Source: an uncultured bacterium
Lineage (GTDB): Bacteria; Verrucomicrobiota; Kiritimatiellia; RFP12; UBA1067
Reading direction: 5' to 3'
Assembly: GCA_900547945.1 (NCBI GenBank)
Contig: URIT01000101.1
Span: 1-12,616, forward strand
DNA: 12,616 nucleotides
In this document: in pieces, positions 6,528 through 12,616 of the stretch
Numbering within the stretch: position 1 is the stretch's first letter
Layout of the letters: each line of letters opens with the position of its first letter
Translations under genes and position numbers: made by a program
The notes under the pieces: model-generated
Seen by the model: only the letters and a program-made list of their open reading frames with translations
Database searches by the model: none
What the model was told of the DNA's origin: nothing

Positions 6528-7394
6528 ATGAACACCAAAGGATTCTCGACAGATGCGCTCTTCAAGGGTCTGTGCCGCTCAGGTGCGGCGCTGGGACTTC
6601 TCCTTGCAATCGCCCTGTCCGCCGCGCTCGTGTGGGCGTCGGCGGATCTCTGGAGGGCGCAGGGCCTGCGCTTCCTCCTCTCCGACGACTGGAACCCCGC
6701 AGGCGGCTCGTTCGGCGCGGCGGGCGCGGTCGTCGGCACGCTCGTGACGACGGGCCTTGCGCTCGTCGTCGCCGTGCCGCTCGCATTCGCGGCGGCGCTC
6801 TTCGTGAACGCCGCGCCGCCGTGGCTGGGGCGTCCGCTCGCGCATGCGCTCGACCTGCTTGCGGCGATTCCGAGCGTCGTGTACGGCATGTGGGGGCTCT
6901 TCGTCCTCTGTCCGCTCCTCCAGAGCGCGCTCGCGGCGGTCGGGGTGGAGACGACGGGCTTCGGCGTCCTCGCCGCCGCGCTCGTCCTCGCGCTCATGGT
7001 GCTGCCCTACGTGTCGGCGGTCATGCGCGACGCGCTTGCGCAGACGTCTCCCGCGCTCCTTGAATCGGCGGCGGGCGTGGGCTGCACGCGCTGGGAGGCG
7101 ATGTGGGACGTCGTGGTGCGGGCGCAGAAGCGCGCGTTCGTCGGCGGCATCCTCGTCGGCCTCGGGCGCGCGCTCGGCGAGACGATGGCCGTCCTCTTCG
7201 TCTGCGGCGGCGTGGCGGCGCTGCCGACCAGCCTCTTCGACGGCTGCACGACGATCGCGGCGACGCTCGCGAACGACTTCGCCGAGGCGGACGGCCTCCA
7301 CAAGAGCGCGCTCTTCGCGCTCGGCGGGACGCTCCTCGCGGTGGAGTGCGTCATCCAGGTCGCGGCGCAGCGGCTGCTGCGGGAAAGAAGGTAA
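6528..7394 (+). CDS. pstC: Phosphate ABC transporter permease PstC
   Basis: This 288-residue inner-membrane protein is one half of the phosphate-specific ABC importer channel. It has about six hydrophobic helices, the PstC-type 'AIPSVVYGMWGLFVL' stretch, and a cytoplasmic EAA loop (ESAAGVG from E179) that contacts PstB. The 'GRALGETMAV' motif after the loop is typical of PstC/PstA. It is somewhat shorter than E. coli PstC (319 residues). There is no Shine-Dalgarno before the ATG at 6528. With the -10 at 6514-6519, transcription would start near 6526, so the mRNA may be leaderless or nearly so. It is followed four bases later by pstA. No phosphate-binding protein gene (pstS) precedes it here. 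Confidence 0.92.
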   Translation: MNTKGFSTDALFKGLCRSGAALGLLLAIALSAALVWASADLWRAQGLRFLLSDDWNPAGGSFGAAGAVVGTLVTTGLALVVAVPLAFAAALFVNAAPPWLGRPLAHALDLLAAIPSVVYGMWGLFVLCPLLQSALAAVGVETTGFGVLAAALVLALMVLPYVSAVMRDALAQTSPALLESAAGVGCTRWEAMWDVVVRAQKRAFVGGILVGLGRALGETMAVLFVCGGVAALPTSLFDGCTTIAATLANDFAEADGLHKSALFALGGTLLAVECVIQVAAQRLLRERR

Positions 7395-7398
7395 CGGA

Positions 7399-8259
7399 AT
7401 GGAAACGCGGAAGAAGACGGGACGGAAGATCGTCGATGTCGCGGTGTGCGGCTGTTCGCTCGTGGCGACCGTACTGGCGCTCGCGCTGATGGGGTGGATC
7501 CTCTGGACGGTCGTCCGCGAGGGCGCGGGGGCGCTCTCGTGGGACCTCCTCATCCACCGCTCGCGGCCCTACGGCGAGCCGGGCGGCGGCATCGCGAACG
7601 CGCTCGTCGGCACGCTCGTCATCACGCTCGGCGCGGCGGCGCTCGCGATCCCCTTGGCGCTTCTTGCGGGCATCGGATTGGCGGAGTTCGGCGGCAAGGG
7701 GCGTTTCACCGGCATCTGCCGCTTCGCGATCAACCTCCTGATGGGCGTGCCGAGCGTGATCGTGGGGCTTTTCGTCTACGGCGTCCTCGTGGTTCCGGCG
7801 GGACACTTCTCCGGCTTCGCGGGGTCGGTCGCGCTCGCGATGCTCATGTTCGCCGTCGCGGTGCGCACGACCGAGGACCAGATCGCGCTCGTGCCCACCG
7901 CCCTGCGGGAGGCGGGGCTCGCGCTCGGCGCGTCCCGGACGCGCGTGACGCTCGGGCTCGTCTGCCGCGACGCCGCGCGCGGCATGCTCACGGGCATCCT
8001 CCTCGCCGTCGCGCGCGTCGCGGGCGAGACGGCGCCGCTCCTCTTCACGGCGCTCTACGCGGACGACTGGCCGACGAACTACTTCGGCGGGCCCACGCCG
8101 TCCATCCCCGTGCTGATCGCGAACAACACGCTCGATTCGCCGTTCGAGGAGGTCCAGCGCGTCGGCTGGAGCGCGGCGCTCGTCATCGCCGGGGCCATCC
8201 TCGCGCTCAACGTCGCCGTGCGCTTCTTCGCCCGGCCGCGCCGGGAAGGGCGTTCGTGA
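7399..8259 (+). CDS. pstA: Phosphate ABC transporter permease PstA
   Basis: This 286-residue protein is the second permease of the phosphate importer. It shows about six membrane helices and the family stretches 'GGGIANALVGTLVI', 'GVPSVIVGLFVYG' and 'RTTEDQIALVPTALREA'. The EAA coupling loop (EAGLALG from E171) is followed by 'ARVAGETAPLLFTAL', diagnostic of PstA. The start at 7399 follows AGAAGG (7386-7391) at seven bases and lies four bases after the pstC stop. The same frame stays open far upstream inside pstC, but that extension is Arg/Ser-rich out-of-frame sequence and is not part of this gene. It works with PstC in the membrane and PstB on the cytoplasmic face. Confidence 0.93.
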   Translation: METRKKTGRKIVDVAVCGCSLVATVLALALMGWILWTVVREGAGALSWDLLIHRSRPYGEPGGGIANALVGTLVITLGAAALAIPLALLAGIGLAEFGGKGRFTGICRFAINLLMGVPSVIVGLFVYGVLVVPAGHFSGFAGSVALAMLMFAVAVRTTEDQIALVPTALREAGLALGASRTRVTLGLVCRDAARGMLTGILLAVARVAGETAPLLFTALYADDWPTNYFGGPTPSIPVLIANNTLDSPFEEVQRVGWSAALVIAGAILALNVAVRFFARPRREGRS

Positions 8260-8278
8260 AGGTGAAAGGAAGGATTTT

Positions 8279-9040
8279 ATGGAGAAGAGATACAAGATCA
8301 GAACGAAGGGCCTGAACTTCTTCTACGGAGACCGCCAGGCGCTCTTCGAAAACGACCTCGCCGTCGAGGCGAACAAGATCACCGCCGTGATCGGGCCCTC
8401 CGGGTGCGGCAAGTCGACGCATCTGCGCGTCTACAACCGCATCTTCGAGCTGCACCGCGGCCAGCGCGCCGAGGGGGAGGTGCTGCTGGACGGGAAGAAC
8501 GTCCTCGACCCGGACGTCGACCTCCTCGACCTGCGCCGCCGCGTCGGGATGATCTTCCAGAAGCCGACGCCGTTCCCGATGAGCGTCTACGACAACGTGG
8601 CCTACCCCGTGCGCCTCCACTTCAAGGCGACCCGCCGCGAGCTTGACGACCGCGTGGAGGAGGCGCTGCGGGGCGCGGCGCTCTGGGACGAGGTGAAGGA
8701 CAAGCTGCGGGAGCCGGGCACGGCGCTTTCGGGCGGGCAGCAGCAGCGGCTCTGCATCGCGCGGGCGATCGCGGCGCAGCCGGAGGTGCTGCTGATGGAC
8801 GAGCCGACGAGCGCCATCGACCCCGTCGGCACGCTCAAGATCGAGGAGCTGATGGACCGTCTGCGCAGGACGTTCACGATCGTGATCGTGACGCACAACA
8901 TGCAGCAGGCCTCGCGCATCTCCGACGTGACGGCCTTCTTCTACAGGGGGCGCATCGTCGAGGTCGGGCCGACGAAGCAGATCTTCCAGAACCCGAAGAA
9001 CAAACAGACCGAGGACTACGTGTCCGGGAGGTTCGGCTGA
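8279..9040 (+). CDS. pstB: Phosphate ABC transporter ATP-binding protein PstB
   Basis: This 253-residue ATPase has Walker A GPSGCGKST (residues 39-47, catalytic K45), the Q loop in 'GMIFQKPTPFPMSVYDNV', signature LSGGQQQR (150-157), Walker B 'VLLMDEPTS' (D174, E175) and the switch His in 'VTHNMQQA'. 'FQKPTPFPMSVYDNVAYP' and the 'HNMQQA' ending are specific to PstB. Length is normal. The residue after Walker A is His ('KSTHLR'), where most PstB proteins have a hydrophobic residue. A strong purine-rich ribosome site (GGAAGGA, 8268-8274) precedes the ATG, 19 bases after pstA. It powers phosphate import through PstC/PstA; family knowledge also places it in the PhoU/PhoR signalling complex. Confidence 0.97.
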   Translation: MEKRYKIRTKGLNFFYGDRQALFENDLAVEANKITAVIGPSGCGKSTHLRVYNRIFELHRGQRAEGEVLLDGKNVLDPDVDLLDLRRRVGMIFQKPTPFPMSVYDNVAYPVRLHFKATRRELDDRVEEALRGAALWDEVKDKLREPGTALSGGQQQRLCIARAIAAQPEVLLMDEPTSAIDPVGTLKIEELMDRLRRTFTIVIVTHNMQQASRISDVTAFFYRGRIVEVGPTKQIFQNPKNKQTEDYVSGRFG

Positions 9041-9041
9041 G

Positions 9042-9689
9042 ATGAAAGTCCACTTCGAGAAGGCCCTGGCGCGCCTGGAGCGCCTGCTGGACGAACACGC
9101 GCGCCGCGCGCAGGAGGCCGTCGCCTCCGCCGTGGAGGCGATGGAGACGGGGAACGCGAACCTCGCGGCGTGCGTGGTCGCGGGCGACCGGGAGATCGAC
9201 CTCGCCGAGAACCACATCGAGGAGACGTGCCTCGAGATCCTCGCCCTCTACCAGCCCGTCGCGGGCGATCTGCGGCGCGTGATGACGATCTTCAAGGTGA
9301 ACGGCGAGATCGAGCGCGCGGGCGACCTCGCCGTCGCCATCGCCCGGCACGTGGCGGCCGTCGCCGCGCGGCCGCCGGCGATTCCGTGGAGCTTCGCCGA
9401 GATCGGCACGCGGGCGCGGGAGCAGTTCGCGGCCGCGCTGCGGACGCTGCGCGAGCACGACGCCACGGGCGCCCATGCCGTCATCGAGGCCGACGACGCC
9501 ATCGACGCGCTCTACCGCGCGGGTGCGGCGCGCGCGGCGGCGTGCATCCGGGAGGACCCGGCGGGGGCGAACGCCTATCTCGCCGCGCTCTCGGTCTTCC
9601 GTGCGCTCGAACGGGTGGGGGACGTGGCGACGAACATCGCCGAGGACGTGATCTACCTCGAAACGGCGGAACTCGTGCGCCACGGCTGA
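9042..9689 (+). CDS. phoU: Phosphate signalling regulator PhoU
   Basis: This 215-residue, all-helical protein has two PhoU repeats. Each carries the metal-binding E..GD motif: E91-R-A-G-D95 and E190-R-V-G-D194, the second followed by 'VATNIAEDVIY', which is diagnostic. The length matches the family. It starts one base after the pstB stop (TGA-G-ATG), so the two are almost certainly co-translated. In studied bacteria PhoU links the Pst transporter to the PhoR kinase, keeping the Pho response off and limiting phosphate uptake when phosphate is plentiful. No phoB or phoR is in the window. No clear terminator follows; only 37 bases separate it from the next gene. Confidence 0.95.
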   Translation: MKVHFEKALARLERLLDEHARRAQEAVASAVEAMETGNANLAACVVAGDREIDLAENHIEETCLEILALYQPVAGDLRRVMTIFKVNGEIERAGDLAVAIARHVAAVAARPPAIPWSFAEIGTRAREQFAAALRTLREHDATGAHAVIEADDAIDALYRAGAARAAACIREDPAGANAYLAALSVFRALERVGDVATNIAEDVIYLETAELVRHG

Positions 9690-9719
9690 GCGCATGGGCC
9701 CCGTACGCGGGAGGGGATG

Positions 9720-9728
9720 TGGTATAAT
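9720..9728 (+). promoter_or_regulatory. Consensus extended -10 element at the start of the ketosynthase-like gene
   Basis: TGGTATAAT at 9720-9728 is a perfect extended -10 (TGnTATAAT), rare by chance in such GC-rich DNA. No good -35 lies 17 bp upstream, which extended -10 promoters do not need. Transcription would begin near 9735, after the ATG chosen for the gene (9727). If it is active, a short or leaderless start such as the GTG at 9736 would be needed; otherwise the match is coincidental. Confidence 0.35.
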
Positions 9729-11109
9729 GGACGGCGTGGAAGCCTGTCCGATTGCCATTGTCGGCGTGTCGTGCCGATTCGCGGGGGCGCCCGATCCGGG
9801 CGCCTTCTGGCGTCTGGTCATGCACCGGGAGAGCGCGCTCGTGCCGTTCGGGGCCGACCGGGCGCTCGCGCCGGGCGCGCGCAACCTCTTTCCGGGGCGG
9901 ACCTACCCGACGCACGGGGGGCTGCTGGGAAACCTCTATGCGTGCGTGCCGCGCGACATCACGTTCCCGCGCCAGATCAATTCGGGCGAGAACCAGGACC
10001 TCTACTTTGCCGTGCAGCTCGCGTTCGACGCGCTGGCGGACGCGGGGATGCGCCCGCACGCGCCGGAACCGGAGCGGGGCACGGTGCGCTTCGGGTACGC
10101 GCCGCCGTTCAGCACGTCCACGATGAACTGGCTGCAGCACACGTTCTTCGTGGACCAGACGATGGACATCCTCCAGCGCTCCTTCCGCACGGCCCCCGCC
10201 GAGTCGCTGAACGAGGTGCGTGCGAAGCTCGTGGAATCCCTGCCCGCGCCCGACGCGGCGAGCTTCCTCTCCGGCGCGGGCCACCGCATCGCCGACTGGA
10301 TCGCGCGCGAATGCTCGTTCTCCGGCGGCGCGACGACGCTCGACGCCGGGGCGCTCTCGGGCATCGCGGCCCTGCGCGCGGCGATGGACGACCTGCGCAG
10401 CGGGCGGGCGGACATCGCGCTCGCGGGCGCGCTCACGCCGCCCCTGAGCCGGGCGCTCCTGGAGGGCCTTTCGGGCGAGATCCTCTTTTCGGACGCGGCG
10501 GACTTCGCGCCGTTCGACCGGGACGCGCGGGGGACGATCCCCGGCGAGGGCGGGGCGTTCTTCGTCCTCAAGCGCGAGGCGGACGCCCTGCGGGCGCATG
10601 ACCGCATCTACGCGCTCGTGCGCGCGGTCGCGTGCGGCTCGGCGCCGATGGACGAGATGCTGGCGACGGCGGTGGAGCGCGCGGGAACGCCGCTGCAGTC
10701 CATCCAGCTGATCGAGGGGGACGGCTGCGGCGTGCCGGACCTCGACGCGGCGGAGGTCCAGGCCGTCCAGCGTAGCTGGGGCGAACACCGTCCGGGCGGG
10801 CCGCTCGTCGGCCTTGGATCCGTGAAGGGCAACATCGGCCACTGTTTCCGGGCCTCGGCGGCGGCGGCGATCCTGAAGACGGCGCTCGCGCTGCGGCGGA
10901 AGGTGCTGCCGCCGCAGATCCCGACGGAGCGCCCGATCGAGTCGCTGGCGAACCTCGGCTCCTCGGTGTACATCCTGAACGAGGCGCGTCCGTGGATCAC
11001 GGGCGACCCGAGTTCGCCGCGACGGGCGGCGGTGCTGATGGGCGACTTCAGCGACCGGCGCGCGGCGCTCATCCTGGAGGAGGAGCCGACGATGGAGGAC
11101 CGCACGTGA
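9727..11109 (+). CDS. Stand-alone ketosynthase-fold protein lacking the catalytic Cys (pseudo-KS / chain-length-factor-like)
   Basis: This 460-residue protein opens with 'CPIAIVGVSCRFAGAPDPGAFW', the classic type I polyketide/PUFA-synthase ketosynthase start. The start at 9727 follows a GGAGGGG-like site; an in-frame ATG at 9694 adds a non-homologous tail. The thiolase fold can be followed throughout. Where active enzymes have VDxACSSS, this protein reads LDAGALSG (205-212), so the nucleophilic Cys is A209. Where they have EAHGTGT, it reads EGDGCGV (330-336), so the first His is D332. K367 and H372 in 'GSVKGNIGH' remain. Condensation activity is therefore unlikely; a chain-length-factor-like or scaffold role is inferred. 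It overlaps the next gene by GTGA. The missing residues lie in a well-preserved frame, which argues against simple decay. Exact pathway unknown. Confidence 0.85.
   Translation: MDGVEACPIAIVGVSCRFAGAPDPGAFWRLVMHRESALVPFGADRALAPGARNLFPGRTYPTHGGLLGNLYACVPRDITFPRQINSGENQDLYFAVQLAFDALADAGMRPHAPEPERGTVRFGYAPPFSTSTMNWLQHTFFVDQTMDILQRSFRTAPAESLNEVRAKLVESLPAPDAASFLSGAGHRIADWIARECSFSGGATTLDAGALSGIAALRAAMDDLRSGRADIALAGALTPPLSRALLEGLSGEILFSDAADFAPFDRDARGTIPGEGGAFFVLKREADALRAHDRIYALVRAVACGSAPMDEMLATAVERAGTPLQSIQLIEGDGCGVPDLDAAEVQAVQRSWGEHRPGGPLVGLGSVKGNIGHCFRASAAAAILKTALALRRKVLPPQIPTERPIESLANLGSSVYILNEARPWITGDPSSPRRAAVLMGDFSDRRAALILEEEPTMEDRT
11094..11099 (+). promoter_or_regulatory. Shine-Dalgarno that fixes a GTG start
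   Basis: GGAGGA lies six bases before the GTG at 11106 and inside the end of the preceding gene. It decides the start of the acyltransferase-fold gene, which has no early ATG, and supports tight translational coupling through the GTGA overlap. Confidence 0.75.
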
Positions 11110-12616
11110 ACACGGACCTCAGCGAGGCCTTCGGCAGCGAACTCGTCCTGCTAGGCGCGGCGGACGACGATGCGCTGGCGGCGGCGGCGGACCGCCTGGT
11201 GCAGTTCCTCGACCAGGCGCCGGGCGTGCCGCTGAGCGACGTGGCGTACACGTGCGCGAAGGCGTTCCCGCAGGACCGGCAGGCCGTCCTGGCCTTCGTG
11301 ACGCATTCGACGGCCGACCTGCGGGGGCGGCTCGTCTCGGCGGCGGGCCGCATCCGGGGCGGCTGCGCGCGCGTGCGCGACAAGAGCGGCACCTACTACT
11401 TCCGGCGCCACCTGCTGGGCGGCGAAACGGGGGGGCGGCTCGCGTTCGTCTTCCCCGGTGCGGCGTCCTTCTACCCGGACATGTTGCGCGACCTCGCGGT
11501 GCGCTTCCGGGAATGCCGTCTGCCGTTCGACGAGCTGGAGGCGGCGCTGGCGGGACGCGGGCTCTTCCAGCCGTCCGACTTCATCTTCCCCCCCGCGCCC
11601 TACTACCGGCACGACGCGGACGTGTTCACGGCGGGGGCGTACGCGGAGGCCGTCGTCTCGACCTATTCGGCGAACGCGGCGATGGTGCGCATCCTGGAGA
11701 CGCTGGGGATCCGTCCGGACGGCGCGGTGGGCTTCGCGGGCGGCGACCTGAACGCCCTCATCGCGGGCGGGCTCTTCGGGCGGAAGTTCGACCGTCGGCG
11801 CCGGTGCGAGTTCCTGCGCGAGACCTACAAGGTGGTGAACACCGCCGTCGCGCACGCGGGTCTGCCGAAGTGCGCGCTCGTGGCGGTGCTCGCGCCGCAT
11901 CCCGAGGAGGCCGAGACGGCGCTTGCGGCCTTCCCGCCGGAGACGGTGCAGCGGGCGTTCACGCTCTCGCCGAAGCAGTGGACGCTCGCGATTGCGCCTG
12001 AGGCGGTGGAGGCGGTGCTGCAGGCGCTCGCGGCGGCGGGCGCGCGCGGGCGGCGCCTGCAGGTGGACCGCCCGTTCAACACGCCCTGGTGCCGGAAGGT
12101 CCTGCCGCTCGTCCACAAGCTCGCGAGCCGCTGGGTGGACGAGAAGCCGCAGATCCCCGTCTATTCGTGCGGTAGTGCGGCGCCGTTGCCGCTCAAGACG
12201 CGGAAGGCGCGGGAGGCGGCGGCGGACCAATGGGTGATGCCGGTTCGGTTCGACGAGACGATCCGGCGGATGCATGCGGACGGCTTCCGCGTGTTCCTCG
12301 AAGCGGGTCCGCGCGGCGCGCTGACGGGCGTGGTGGGCGACGTGCTGAAGGGGGAGGAGCATGCGGCGCTCGCGGCGGACTCGATCCACCGCGCGGGGCT
12401 TCTCCAGCTGCAGCACGCGGCGGGCGCGCTCGCTGCGCTGGGGGCGCCCGTGGAGGCGACGGCCCTCTTCGCGCACCGCCGTCCGCGCCTCCTCGACTTC
12501 GACGCGCCGCTCGCCCTGGAGGTGCGCGCCGAGCGCGAGCTTCCCCTTTCGCGCGAGTTCCCCCGTTTGGCCCTCTTCTCGGACGCGCTGGACTTCGGGT
12601 CCGCCATGATGGAGAT
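11106..12616 (+). CDS. Acyltransferase-fold protein lacking the catalytic Ser and His (pseudo-AT), partial
   Basis: The frame starts at GTG 11106 (overlapping the previous TGA) and is open to the right edge, 503 codons without a stop, so the C-terminus is missing. Residues about 112-405 follow the malonyl/acyl-CoA:ACP acyltransferase (FabD-like) domain: 'LAFVFPG' (to G118), 'FIFPPAPYY', 'YSANAAMVRILETLGIRPDG', 'VYSCG', 'QWVMPVRF' and 'VFLEAGPRGALTGVV'. Catalytic positions are changed. The GHSxGE elbow is GFAGGD (209-214), so the Ser is A211. The GQGSQ loop is GAASF (118-122). The 'FHS' His is N325 in 'PFNTPW'. Acyl transfer by the usual Ser-His mechanism is thus not expected. The first 110 residues are an uncharacterised N-terminal linker domain. 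The arrangement recalls the CLF-AT order of PUFA synthases. Later domains beyond the edge could be active. Confidence 0.82.
   Translation, partial: MNTDLSEAFGSELVLLGAADDDALAAAADRLVQFLDQAPGVPLSDVAYTCAKAFPQDRQAVLAFVTHSTADLRGRLVSAAGRIRGGCARVRDKSGTYYFRRHLLGGETGGRLAFVFPGAASFYPDMLRDLAVRFRECRLPFDELEAALAGRGLFQPSDFIFPPAPYYRHDADVFTAGAYAEAVVSTYSANAAMVRILETLGIRPDGAVGFAGGDLNALIAGGLFGRKFDRRRRCEFLRETYKVVNTAVAHAGLPKCALVAVLAPHPEEAETALAAFPPETVQRAFTLSPKQWTLAIAPEAVEAVLQALAAAGARGRRLQVDRPFNTPWCRKVLPLVHKLASRWVDEKPQIPVYSCGSAAPLPLKTRKAREAAADQWVMPVRFDETIRRMHADGFRVFLEAGPRGALTGVVGDVLKGEEHAALAADSIHRAGLLQLQHAAGALAALGAPVEATALFAHRRPRLLDFDAPLALEVRAERELPLSREFPRLALFSDALDFGSAMME

Noticed and set aside
6844..7398. Upstream in-frame extension of pstA through pstC
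   Set aside because: The translation is Arg/Ser-rich frame-shifted pstC sequence; homology to PstA begins only at 7399, which has its own ribosome site.
9690..9726. Terminator between phoU and the ketosynthase-like gene
   Set aside because: Only a four-base CCCG/CGGG stem around TACG is visible and no T run follows, so it is too weak to call.
9481..10842. A 453-codon - strand frame opposite phoU and the ketosynthase-like gene
   Set aside because: It crosses two clear + strand genes and encodes a low-complexity Arg/Ala/His-rich sequence.
11151..12476. A 441-codon - strand frame opposite the acyltransferase-fold gene
   Set aside because: The + strand frame beginning at GTG 11106 has an excellent ribosome site and AT-family motifs; the antisense product has none.
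1..12616. CRISPR arrays, tRNA or rRNA genes, transposase or integrase genes
   Set aside because: No spaced repeat array, cloverleaf-type sequence, terminal inverted repeats or mobile-element protein motifs were seen on either strand.

Overview
The window is a GC-rich (roughly 70% by eye) bacterial chromosomal segment with all recognisable genes on the + strand. The gene content suggests a polysaccharide-degrading member of the PVC group (Kiritimatiellota, Verrucomicrobiota or Lentisphaerota). The signs are a choice-of-anchor-Q type 'VDIGCYE' C-terminus, a GH51-like glycosidase, a DUF5009/HGSNAT-type membrane acyltransferase and a large AXE1 esterase/deacetylase. This placement is an inference from gene content, not a phylogenetic result.

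Region 1 (about 1-6463) is a carbohydrate-processing operon. A strong sigma70-like promoter (TTGACA-18-CATAAT, preceded by two A-rich 9-bp repeats) drives four main genes. They are a short secreted remnant of a choice-of-anchor-Q protein, a secreted GH51-like alpha-L-arabinofuranosidase, a multi-pass membrane acetyltransferase-like protein, and an 885-residue secreted protein joining an acetyl-xylan-esterase domain to a polysaccharide-deacetylase-like domain. The last two genes overlap by ATGA, and the membrane gene also overlaps a 28-codon signal-peptide-like mini-ORF by ATGA. A GC-rich hairpin with a T run closes the region. The likely theme is debranching and deacetylation of an acetylated polysaccharide, perhaps with acetyl transfer across the membrane.

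Region 2 (6464-9689) is a compact phosphate operon, pstC-pstA-pstB-phoU, with no pstS in the window. An array of AAC triplets in 11-bp register just upstream of a CATACT -10 element looks like a PhoB-type operator, and pstC may be translated from a leaderless or nearly leaderless mRNA.

Region 3 (9690 to the right edge) is the most unusual part. It begins a polyketide/PUFA-synthase-like locus with two coupled genes (GTGA overlap): a stand-alone ketosynthase-fold protein and an acyltransferase-fold protein, the latter cut by the window edge. Both keep their family scaffold but lack catalytic residues. The ketosynthase active-site Cys is Ala and its first His is Asp. The acyltransferase Ser is Ala, its His is Asn and the GQGSQ loop is changed. 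A coupled pseudo-KS/pseudo-AT pair suggests a structural, chain-length-factor-like or gatekeeping subcomplex of a secondary-lipid or polyketide pathway encoded further right.

No tRNA, rRNA, CRISPR array, insertion sequence or recombination gene was seen. Long antisense ORFs are abundant but behave as shadows of GC-rich genes.
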